The notes under the pieces were generated by a model. The model searched no databases, was not told the DNA's origin, and saw only the letters and a program-made list of their open reading frames with translations. Shown here in pieces: positions 1 to 11,100 of a stretch of DNA of 64,000 bases. This DNA is from Cheilinus undulatus (Eukaryota > Chordata > Actinopteri > Labriformes > Labridae): positions 43,313,023 to 43,377,022 of the forward strand of contig NC_054878.1 of assembly GCF_018320785.1 (NCBI RefSeq), read 5' to 3'. The position numbers and the translations under genes are program-made. The first letter of the stretch is position 1. Every line of letters begins with the position of its first letter.

Positions 1-215
1 AGCTAATGAGACACGTTTGGTGTTTTGAACCAGGCTGTAAACCAGTTTATTTCTAGTGTCAAAACCGGCTGTTTAACAGGTGTCCAGACAGGACTTCTGG
101 TGTTCCTGCAGTCAGCCTCAAGTGGACAGTTGCGGTATAGCAATTTTTTGCACTTCTGCATTGGCTTCATTTTTCAGGACCGGTGGCTGCCGCTTGGTAC
201 TACTGCACATGAAAA
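1..215 (+). repeat. Dispersed repeat, inverted copy at 16135-16345
   Basis: The sequence from the window start to about 215 matches the reverse complement of 16135-16345 (shared blocks include CCAGGCTGTAAACCAGTTTA and GACAGTTGCGGTATAGCAA). Both copies are degenerate. The open frame crossing it reads like translated repeat. Family not identified. Confidence 0.7.
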
Positions 216-549
216 GTGCGCTGTGCTCATTGTTTTCAATCTAATGCCGCTTCTGGGAGTAGGGATGGTAATTGATCAAATTTTATCGATACCGATGCAG
301 TTATTGATTCTTCTTATCGATTCAATTATTTATCAATTCCCTTATCGATCCCTTCCTGTGAATTTTCTTTTTGGACTGCTAAAAATGTTAAACATCAAGT
401 GTTTGAGAGGAGAACATTCTAAAATATACAAAAAATCTCTCTTTTTGTTGGATATGTCTCAATTAAAACAAACGGCTCTCTGGATCTTTAATCTGTGAAC
501 TTAAATTAGAATACAGTACTATGGCACGTTTTCTTTAAAAGATAAAGCC
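216..549. other. AT-rich stretch, no gene seen
   Basis: Starts with a block shared with 12.80-12.85 kb (CTCATT.TTTTCAATCTAATG), then AT-rich sequence with repeated TATCGAT words. No splice-supported coding. Confidence 0.5.
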
Positions 550-1155
550 TTAAAGAGGTAGTGAACACTTGAACTTTTTTTTTCAACTGTACACTGAGAT
601 ATTTGACTGAACTATGATAAAACACATCAGTGTTGGTGTTATAGCTGAAATTTGCACCAAACTGATAAAAATCTGAATTTTACATCTTATAATTAGCTCA
701 AATGGACATCTGCCTTGAAATTTTTTTCTGAAAAGGTGGGGCTTATGGGTAGAATGTTACCCCCTCTAACTGACTTTACCATTCAGAGATCACTCTCATC
801 CTCTCCTGCTCCTGCACTGCTTTGGCTCTGAGAGCTCCGGCTATGGTAACACCACTGCTGGAGCCCATGGACTGAACAGGTAGTGTTCAGAACCATCACA
901 GTCCACCACCACTCCATAGCCTACTTCAGAGGACTCTGGAGGGGAAAACTCCTCCACCTCAAAAGATCTCTATGAGGCAGCAGGGCTGTGGGACTGGGAC
1001 AGTGACTCCCCTTGTCTCTCTGACAAGGGGAGTCACTGTCACTCCCCCATCCTTATCCCCTCCTCTCAGTACCAAACTGCTCATTTTCTGTGAATTTTTT
1101 GAATTACAGAGGTGGACGGAGTTAGCTCTGAGCTGAGGGTTCACTTACACTTTAA
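550..1155. mobile_element. MITE bounded by TTAA, with an internal hairpin
   Basis: The ends are inverted: left TTAAAGAGGTAGTGAAC, right GTTCACTTACACTTTAA, both at a TTAA. This suggests a piggyBac-type non-autonomous element of about 0.6 kb. It contains a perfect 19-bp inverted repeat (998-1016 and 1022-1040). Class inferred from ends and target site only. Confidence 0.5.
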
Positions 1156-1499
1156 ATAAATATAAAACTAGTCTCTGGATCCTAGATCTCTGGAGGTATC
1201 AAAGTAAATTGAACACTTGTGCAAAATTAACAGTTCTTGGGCACAAAGATGAATGTCATACTGTAGACATCACTGTTTGACAGACGTTTCTCATTGCCTT
1301 GTGTGTGTCATTTTTGGAGAAATGAAGCCACACTTTTGACCACTTTAGTCTGTGTTTGTGACTGTTCACTAGAGATGGGTGGTAATACGGTAAGACTGTA
1401 TCCTACGGGAATTACAAATAACCACGCTGTTGCTTTAAATAACATCACGAAGACAGTGCTGTGGGATTAGCGCTCATTAATTAAAAAATTCCTTGAGAA

Positions 1500-2345
1500 T
1501 GTGTGTATTTTTCCACCCTCAGCACCACTGCCTGTGTATGACGACGCTTTAAAAGTGATGACAGAAGTCCTGTTAATGACGTCGGAACAGAAAAAGATGA
1601 ACACTCATGTACAGACTTGGTTCACAGATACTCGTACGCCATGGTGCGCAGTTCGGGCACCACAGTCTTCTCTAAAGTCAAACTGTTAGACGTGCAGCGC
1701 TGGCACGAATGTGTTCTAAGACAACGTGAGTTTAAAAACGCTCTAACTCTTCTTTCTGGGTGTAGATCAGTGATGAGAAATCATTACGCACACCCACATG
1801 TGCTGCGTCCTGCTGCAGCAATGCCAGGTACAACAAAAATGTTTAAACTTATATTAACAGGGTTTAATGTGAAATGTAGATGAAATTATTCACTGCTTGT
1901 GAGTCATTTTATGCGCTTGAGTATTCTGTAACTTTTATGAGATCGTCGTAAAGTAAACACTCAGCAGGAAGGAGCTCGCCATTGAAGCACACCGTTACAA
2001 TGAAGGTAATCAATGTGAGCTCAGTCGAGGCTGTAGAAAGCATTGATGCCCTAAAAAAGGAGGAAGAAGACGAGAGACCCAGAAGAGTTGAAGCAAGCTG
2101 TGGAGGTAAATGTAAGTGAAGAAACTGTCGCAGTGGAAGAAGTGGTTAAGATACAAGAAGAGGGTCAGACAAGTGAAGACGTTCAACAGATCAAGGAGGA
2201 ACAGAGCAACAGGGAGTTTTCTCAGGTTTAGGATACAAGCAAAGAGAGCTCAAGTCAGAGGTGCCTTTATCATGATTTTATCAGAAAGTTATTCCTGTAA
2301 GAAGAGGAGTCTCACAACAACGTCAACAGACAGCTGAAGGGAGAG
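1500..2345 (+). pseudogene. Possible relic coding segment, unrecognised
   Basis: Broken coding-like pieces occur here. At 1617-1726 a frame reads MVRSSGTTVFSKVKLL and LDVQRWHECVLRQ, then meets CGTGAGT, a good donor. From 2000 a Met frame gives MKVINVSSVEAVESIDALKK then an acidic run. A second frame continues the acidic run (AVEEVVKIQEEGQTSEDVQQ) to a stop at 2229-2231, so a frameshift lies near 2060-2100. An AATAAA follows near 2415. I do not recognise the protein. Could be an old host gene piece, a processed copy or a transposon gene. Confidence 0.25.
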
Positions 2346-2985
2346 TTCCCCAAGGCGCGGGATGCAGTCTCTTTTTGTAAATTGTAGAAAAAAGATTAAT
2401 GCTGTTTACTTCAATAAAGAATGATCAGTGGATAAAAAATATCTGCAGAGTACAAACACAGTATTTCATAGGTTGACTAACATCTGCATTTGATGTTGAC
2501 CTTAGTTGGCACTAGTTCTGCATTCACTACTTCTGCAAAAGTAAGATGTTGCTAGAAAGTCGTCCCTGCATGATATAACTTCCTCTGTGATTGAAAAAAT
2601 AAATCAAGACAAAATCAAATGTTGTTTTTTTGCACCTTTGAAGTTCCGTGTCTGTAAAGCATAATGTGTATAACAAATGAGCATGAATAAAAACAAACAA
2701 AAAAAATCCACTACAGGAGAAGGTGAAATCAGAAGTGAAATGAGTTTCTTTATTATTATCCAACCATCCATGACTGTGACTTAAGCTCTTTTTTGGCTGG
2801 TAGAGTCTGTTTCCTGTTTTATTATGGAGGAGAGGATGAGTGTACTACAGAAATAAATACTGTAGCAGAGACATTCTGAAGACTAACTGGGCGACCCCCC
2901 CAAAAATACCCTCGACCTACCTGTGGATTCTGATCCAGGCTTTGGTAATGGGTGGTCTCTACTGCAGCTTCACCTCACCCTCCTC
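2346..2985. other. AT-rich stretch, no gene seen
   Basis: Unremarkable AT-rich sequence with short open frames lacking splice context or family resemblance. Confidence 0.5.
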
Positions 2986-2989
2986 AGCC

Positions 2990-3320
2990 TGTCTTCATTT
3001 AAATGGATTTGACTTCTTTACTGTTATTACATTTTGTAAGACAGGGGTAGACATCCTGATGTAATCAAAGCTGGAGGACCCACATGTAGACTGTAATCAT
3101 TTATTAAAAACAATGACAAAGAAGACAAAACCAAAAGTTCAGGTTTTAAACAGCAGAGTACAACATAAATGTTTAAGTAAAGTACAGATCACAGGAAAAT
3201 GCACAGGGAAAACAGAATATCAGAACATCCAAGCTGTGTCTCATTTCAGGGGCTGCATCCTTCAGAGGACCCCGCTTTGGTGTCCTTCAGTCTGACCAGG
3301 TAGAAGTGAATTGTTTGGTC
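2990..3320 (-). repeat. Segmental duplicate of the receptor 2 downstream region (copy at 18237-18560)
   Basis: About 300 bases match 18237-18560 closely in the same orientation, including GTAAGACAGGGGTAG.CATCC, a minus-strand AATAAA (TTTATT near 3098 and 18319) and a poly-C run. Placement downstream of minus-strand receptors suggests the end of a receptor 3' UTR. Confidence 0.7.
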
Positions 3321-3589
3321 TAGTCACCAGCCCCCCCCCCCCCAAATTTGCATGTTGTATTCAAAAAATATTTCATTTTAAACTAGATCAAATTGCAATT
3401 TCAGCTGAAATTGTGTGGGGATGCTGAGAGCTGAACTGTGGAAGAACTGCTAAAAATAACTGAAAAAACAACAAAATAGCTGAAAATAGCATAAAAAGTC
3501 CCTGAAAATAGCATAAAATAGCTAAATAGTATAAAAATAGCATAGGAAGGACAAGTACAGTTCATGAGCCACTGCTGTTTATTTTGTTT

Positions 3590-3880
3590 GAATCAGGCAT
3601 CTGCAACATCACCTCTGTCTTCTTTTCTAATTCATCTTTTTAAATGTTCCTCTTTCCTAGTAACATTCATGTCTCCAGAATAATTCTTCTTAATGGGACT
3701 AAGCAGCACAGTAGAACGTTTCCCAGAGTGTCACCAGTTAACACCATTGAAACACTGGTAATGAATTAACACTGCTTCTATACATCAGACTAAATCAAGG
3801 ATAAAAAGTGTCATGTAAGTCAAATCCTCCAGCTAAGATTAAAGTTGGTACTTACAAAAAATACAACCCTAATTCCAGAA
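3590..3880 (-). pseudogene. Relic of a receptor intron (matches receptor 2 intron 4)
   Basis: Matches 23240-23560 in receptor 2 between the membrane and stalk exons, with shared blocks such as GAGTGTCACCAGTTAAC and TATACATCAGACTA. It includes the same Tc1-like left end at the same point. The membrane, 29-nt and tail exons expected next to it are absent: the 3'-UTR-like block at 2990-3320 lies directly beside it. So this is a deleted receptor copy. Confidence 0.6.
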
Positions 3881-4925
3881 AAGTTGGGCACTTTATAAAA
3901 TGTAAATAAAGAAACAAGAATGCAGTGATTGTCAAATCTCATTAACCGATATTTTATTCACAACAGAACACAAACAACATATCAGATGTTGATACTGAGA
4001 CATTTGAACATTTCAGGACAAATATTAGCTCATTTTGAATTGATGACAGCAACACATCTCAAAAAAAGCAGGGACAGGACCATGTTTAGCATTCTGTAGC
4101 ATCCCCTCTAGTTGCTGGAGTTTTGGAGAGGACTGTTGTCCCATTCTTGTCTGATGTAAGATTCTAGCTGCTCAACAGTCCTGTGTCTTCTTTGATGGAT
4201 TTTTTCTTTCTGATGCTCCAAATGTTTTTGTAAAGGTGAAAGATCTGGACTACAGACAGGCCAGTTCAGCACCCAGACTCTTCTCCTGTGAAGCCATGCT
4301 GTTGTGATGAAGTATGTGGTTTCAAATGTCTTGCTGAAATAGTCAAGGCCTTCCCTGACAGAGACATTGTCTGGATGGGAGCAGATGTTGCTCTAAAGCC
4401 TCTCTCTGCTTCTCAGCATTGATAGTTCCTTTCCAGATGTGTAAGCTGCCCACGCCATAGACACTAATGTAACCCCATACCATCAGAGATGCAGGATTTA
4501 GAACTGAGCTCTGGATGGTCCCTCTCCTCTTTGGTCCACAGGACACAGTATCTGTGGTTTAAGAAAAAAGGTTAAAGTTTGAACCATGTGACCACAGAAC
4601 AGTTTTCCCATCATGTCTCAGTCTATTGTTAATGATCTTTAGCCCCGAGAAGACGGCAGCATTTCTGGATGGCACAGTGAACTGTGTTAACAGTCAGTGA
4701 TTTCTGGAAGTGTTCCTGAGCCCATGCAGTGGTTTTCAGTACAGAATCATGTCTCTTTTTAATTCAGTGGCCCCTGAGGGCCCGAACATAAAGAGCATCG
4801 GGTATTGACCTTCAGCCTTGTCACTGAATCTTTTGATGATATTATGTTCTCTATATGGTGGGATATTTGAATTCTTTGCCATTTTACATGAAGGAACAAT
4901 TTCTGAATTACAATACAATAGGAAA
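3867..4925 (-). mobile_element. Degenerate Tc1/mariner transposon with DDE transposase remnant
   Basis: The left terminus ACAACCCTAATTCCAGAAAAG and the minus-strand frame at 4343-4546 (SLMVWGYISVYG, SLHIWKGTINAEK, HLLPSR) are typical of a fish Tc1-like transposase. Stops and frameshifts break it. A shorter copy of the same left end is at 23538-23777. Confidence 0.85.
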
Positions 4926-5192
4926 ATGTTACAAGAGCAGATATGACACTATTTTTTCAATAACATCATATTATTCTTGGGTTAAATAAAGAGACTCAAT
5001 AAATGCTGTAAACGATGGCTGAATATTGAAATCATCAATTTACTACCATTCAAAAAGAGTTAAAAAAAAAACACAGCTGCTAAGCTATACATTAGAAGAT
5101 CTGCTTGAGCTTACATAAACAATCTTAAATTGTTGAAATCTTAATTAACAACATATGTATAACTATGTTACATGTTTTTAAGGTCATACAGA

Positions 5193-8100
5193 TCATTTAG
5201 TTCTTGATCTGTGGATTCTGACAGGAGCGTCATGGCCTCCAGAGTTCTCAAAGACAACTGGACCAAAATCTTCATCGTCCTGTACCTGTGGAAACAACAA
5301 CTATAAAGTTAGAATCTAGATTAAATTGACAGAAATATTTCCTGTTGCTCTAAAGCAAATAAGATGTAAAATAAAGGTAGAACTTTATTTTAGTGCGCCC
5401 TAATTATCTAGTAATTTTATAGTAATAAGTAATAATTACCTCGCCCCTAATCCAATAACCGTGATGCCCTTACCCTAACCTCTTGCCCCAGAATATCATG
5501 GTAATTCTCTGGAAATAAGTTAGTATTTTACCCTCAGCTCTAACCCTAATCCCCATTACCCTAACTTTTAACCCTTGTAATGCTGAGGCAATTCTCTGTT
5601 AACAGGGTGGTAATTTCATGAGATAATTCATAGAGATAAATAATATATTTTTTTATATAGATAATTTACTTGCAACCTTGCAAAGCAGATGGATACACCC
5701 GTTTCCTTGTGCTTCACTGGCGAATCCATCTTGCAAAGCTCCCATCTGAACCATCCGGGCCCGGTTAGAAAGTGACAGGACCAATCAGCAATGAGGGGTG
5801 TTACTTTCAGGCACGGCAGAGTCGTGACGTAAACAAGCAGCAGCAAGAGGCCGGTGCAATTATGGCGGGAGAGTTTAGAGTGGATGCTGCTTAAGCGCCA
5901 GTTTTATCAGAACTTGACAACAATTCTTTGTTAAAAGAAGAACAAAGAAAAGCAGTGGGTCGTTTTCTTTTCAAAAAAAGCAAAAGTCGAGTACTTACAT
6001 GTCTTTAGTCGCCATGATTCATGTTATTCCCCGTAGCTGCGCGTGCGCAGCTTGATAGCGGCTACGTCACTTGTTTTATTGGCCCATAGAGATGTGACAG
6101 ACAGAATGTTCATCCAATCACACTCCGAGTTTTTTTCAAAGCCTCTGCCTTTTCTCAAATGTTTCCTATTGAAGCTTTCCCAGATGGATGTGTGAAACAC
6201 ATCCATCTGGCGTGTCAGGTTAATTACTTGATAATTCCCTGGTAATGTTTTTATCCTGACCTACATTAAAGTGAGTCTCTCCTGAATAATCTAGTAATAA
6301 TAAAGGATTTTTTTTTTAGGGGTTAAGTTTAGGTTGGGGTAAAATACCACCTAATTACCACAGAATTTCCTTGACATTACATGTAGGTACTCAACAATTA
6401 ATACACTACTAGCAGGGCTTGACATGAACTTTTTTGCTCACCAGCCACGGTGGCTAGTGGTTTTGCAAACTTACTAGCCACTCGGTATTTCCACTAGCCA
6501 CAATTTTGGTGTTTGGAAACCATGAGCTATATGCCAAATTTGGTACAAAGGGTACGATATGACACACATTTGAGTTTTTCTTTTTTTTTAAATAGTGTTT
6601 ATCATTATGAAGTTTGTTCAAAAACATTTGAATTATACTCTAACGGCTGATGACTTGATAATATTCTGTCATTTGCATTAATATTTAGGAAAAAAAGAGA
6701 AAAAATGTCATTTGCATAATAATGTGGAAAGCGGTGTAAAGCACCTCTGCCTGTACACAGCACACTACAGAGATATGTCATCCTTCACTGTTAGAGACAG
6801 TCATCTAAGAGTCAAGACTCTTACATTTTTATTTTCTATAATGGGTATTAAGTTTATACTAATATTAAAATATTGTTAAATGGCTGTTTATTAGGAAAAA
6901 AACTACAGCAGATAATAAGAACATTGCTAATTTTCACTCTGACAAATCACCAGAGGATTAATTATCAATAAATGGCAAATCATTATACATTTGTATCAAA
7001 GATTTTAATAACTTTTAAATTATGCTCGCATTTGCAGAGGTTTTATCATTTCGATCGTCCTTAACAAACAACGAATACAGATGGAGTATTAATCAAACAA
7101 TGTTCAGACTCTGAGACTTTAGTGATGGGAAGTTCGGCTCTTTTCAGAGAGCCGGCTCTTTTGGCTCGGCTCCCAAAGAAGGGCCGGCTCTTTCAACTCC
7201 CGAACGGCTCTTTATTTAGGATCTTTTGTAGCCCTATATTTTACTATAATTTCACAAAAAATAATGGGTAGTGTGTTGAAAATCCTTTTGCATTCAATGT
7301 TTTTATGAGAAGCCTTATAATTGCCCAATTTTGTGCATTTATTCTGTTACAAAACCATTCTTACTTTTTTAGTATTTTAATCAAACTTTTTTATTGCATA
7401 CATACACAAAAAACTGCAAACAAATCCACGGAACAGAACCAGAACCAAACTCAAGTGTAAGTGAGTTAGGACTGACAAAAACTATCTGAACCAGCAACGC
7501 CACTCTGGGACTCTCACCCAGAGAATACTAAATGGATTTCATAGTCTGACAGAAGGTTTCCCCTTTTTTTTTAAGTAACACACAGGTAAGTCTACAAATG
7601 AAAACAGAGAGCGTGTGTACAAATATAAAAACACTTCTTTATTTTTCTCCTACGTAGCAAAAAAAAAAAAAGGTATTCATAAAAACACTAACATTATTAA
7701 CTTCTACATAATGAGCACAAATAATTATCAAAATTACTGAGCAACGCACAAGTAATTTACAATGGTTACTGAGCAGAGCACAAATGATTAACTAACTGAA
7801 AGTACCTTAACTCATCAAACAGAAATAAGCTTTAACTAAAGGCAACAGAAAACTGTAACTAAGTCATAAATGGAACTCAACAATAACAAAGCCCAGTATT
7901 AAACTAAGACCTAATAAAGGGTAATATAGCAAAGTAAAGCCAGTAAAGCAAACTAATTAAGCTGAAGTAAAGTTAACAGGCTGAACAAGCTAAAGTAAAG
8001 CTAACAGGCTAAACTGAGTAAAGCTAAATAACTAGAGGCAAAAGAACTAAAGAAAAGCTAAAGGTGCTAAAGCATAGCCAAACAACTTAAGCAAGGCAAA

Positions 8101-11100
8101 AACAAGGCTAAGGTAAAGCTAAATGAGCTTAAATAAACTACATAAGCTAAGCGAAACAAAAGCTAAGTAAGGCTAAATGAAACAAGACAAAACTAGCAAA
8201 AAACAAGGCAACAGTGGCAACCTGAAACAGAAATTTAACATTAACCACTGCAACCCAAAATACATGGAGAGCAATCACGAAAAAGGAAACAAGATACAAA
8301 CAAATTACCTCAGCTATCCGTGACTTGACAAATGCATTCCCATTTCGTCGCTCATGAGTGCTCAGCGAAACTCAAAGGCACGTTAGACATCTCTCACTTG
8401 GCGACAACCATCGCTTGTCTGTAACAGTTCACAATCACAAGGTTAAGTCAGGGAAAACGAGATTCATCTAAACATAGCATCTTTCATCATGGCTCACCTG
8501 TCCCCGGACCCGGAAATGCTGCGGAGGGCAAGGTGAGGTCCGACAGGTGAATTTATTCCCCTGGGGACAATGCAGCAACGCCTACAATTGGTTCCCCACG
8601 GCAAGGGGCATAACCGCTAATTTAGCCGGTCACACAAGCAAACAGTATAAATGTCCTCAGTGCAAGTTGGCATTCAGAAAAATGAGATGCCTCAGCTTGG
8701 ATGGGCTGATCTGATTTCTTCTCTCTGTGAGTATCTGCCTGGTTAGATTTAGTGGTAGCTCACTGGGGTAGGTGTATATTTTAATTAATTAGCTTCCTGG
8801 GGTTAGGTTTAGAATTTAAATTCCACTGGCTAGGGTTAGAATTAATGCCCAGCTGATGTAGACGCGTGTTTGCGCATGCACAGTACAAATTGGGTTTGTG
8901 GGACAGATGGAGTAGCGACACCCCACTCTGTTTTCACATAATGGTATAATCCTTTATCCTCACATGTGATAGGCCGCATGACTGCCATGCTGGCCAATCA
9001 AAACAAAGTTCTGACCAGAGCTGGGGCTGAGCACTGTGAGAGCTATACAGCGAAAGGAAAAAAAACTGGGAGCCTGCTCTCACTCTATGCGGGCCGGCTC
9101 TTCTGATTCACTACAAAGCAACGGCTCTCAGAGCCGCAGCTTTTGCATATGACCCATCACTAAGAGACACAGCTGGAGCGCACATACACATAAATGGCGC
9201 TTACGCGCTGATCCTCCATGGACAGAGACAAGCTTTAAAGCAGAAGGAGAAAGTTCAGGTCTGAGTCTATCCTCAACAATCTGAAACATTTTCCCTAAAC
9301 AGATAGAAGCCTTCAGTCTACATTACCAACACATCAGTACAAGTGTGTATCAGTATATGTTTGTCATGCAGCATCAAAACCCTTGGTGCTGCATGAAAAT
9401 GCACGAATGAAGAGACCAGCCTTTTCAGTTATTTTGGAGGGAAATTTGAGCATTTATGTGCCAAATGGCCTCTCTGTAACAAGCCTAAATCATAAGGGCT
9501 ACAGACAAGCATGGTCAGAGTGAAGCATTACTTGTGACACTGATAAATTCAACTTGCCATTGTGGTTAGTTGGAGTCATGCTGCTACACACCACGGTTGA
9601 AATAGACCCACATTTGGCTAGTTGGCGGGTGTAAATGTCAAGCCCTGACTACTACGTAAAACTTTCTTAATTTTACCAAATGCCTACTTATTACTAAATA
9701 ATGACCACCTTATTCTAAAGAAAGAGTAGCTAAGTAAACTTAAAATCTCTAGGTATGTTGCTAAAATACAGTTGTAATTATTCTCACTCTATTTACTGGA
9801 CAACAGTGAACTGTGAAATTCCACAAACATGAGTTTTCTCTAACAGAATGTTTGAACTCACAGCATCAGGATCAATCTGGGTTTTGTTTCCTGTAAAGAT
9901 AAACGAGTTGGCATAAGTTTCAACAGTGTTGATCCACTTTATTGAATGATGCCACTATGAACATTTGCATTTGGAGCTTTCTCACCTTTGATTCTGGTCC
10001 ATATGCTGACAGTCACAACAGCTAGAATGAGTGCTGCAAATCCCACAGACACAATGATAAACCTGAGCATGAGACCTGGATGATAAAACAAATACATAGA
10101 ATCAAAAACACAATGACTGTTATTTTCCACCTTCAACCTGGTGTCAGTTTGATGTTTGTACGTCACAGGAAAGAAGGAGCAACATGGGTGGAGCCGAGAA
10201 TTCAACTCTTACAACAGATTTAGATTTCTAGGATGATTTTAAAACAGCAAACCCTCTAGGATAAACAAAGTTATAAATAAACTAGGTGAAATATTCCTTT
10301 AATTGATTCAGTCTCACCATATTTACACTTAGAGCTTTTGAAAAATATGTCTCCTTCATCTTGACAGTTGTTTGAGAAATCTTAGATACTTGCATCATTT
10401 TTGTCGACTAAAATAATTCCAATCCTGATGAAACACCAAGGTTGAAATAATCCAGCAGTCTCTAGCAGGGGTGTCAAACTCGAGGACCGGGGGCCAAATC
10501 CGGTCCACGGTCCAGTTAGACCCAGCCTGCGAGATCATATCCTATTCTTGATATGAGGTCTGCAGATTTCCTCCAGTATAAAAATGTAAACTGAACCTCA
10601 ATGATTTAAAATATCCTTTTTAAGTCAGAAAAATGTGAAAAAGTCAAGAGTCAAAGTAATTGGATAAAAACTCAGGGATATGAGTAAAGAAATTAATTTT
10701 CAATTTTGCAACTCACAGTTATGACTTAAAATATGATTTTGACTTTTTATTATACATTTTGACCTATTTCTGTTCATGATTTGACTTTTTATCCCATATT
10801 TTGAAATTTTAGATTTACCGTTTTAAACTTTAAGTTATATTTTGACCTTTTAAAATCATTTTTCAAATTATATATCACGGTTTTGACCTTTTTAGCTCAC
10901 AACTTTGACCTTTTATCCCACAATTTTGACTCATAATTTAAAATTTTAACTCATATTTTTACCTTTTACAGTCATGATTTCAAATCTTATCTCTTATTTT
11001 GATCTTTAAAACTCATAATTCTGACTTTCTAGTTACATATTTGCCTTTTAAAAACATGACTTTGACTTTTGTGTTTTGAACTTTTGAAGTAATAAGTCTG

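Larger units (their letters stand above)
5375..9722. mobile_element. Outer transposon-like nest inside receptor 1 intron 6
   Basis: Flanks read AACTTTATTTTAGTGCGCCC on the left and ACCACCTTATTCTAAAG on the right, which look like the two ends of one AT-rich element. Internal sequence (TAATTATCTAGTAAT-type words and CTAACCCTAA runs) occurs on both sides of later insertions. Boundaries are approximate. Confidence 0.35.

Noticed and set aside
959..1144. Minus-strand coding frame
   Set aside because: It crosses a hairpin in a MITE and is explained by the palindrome.
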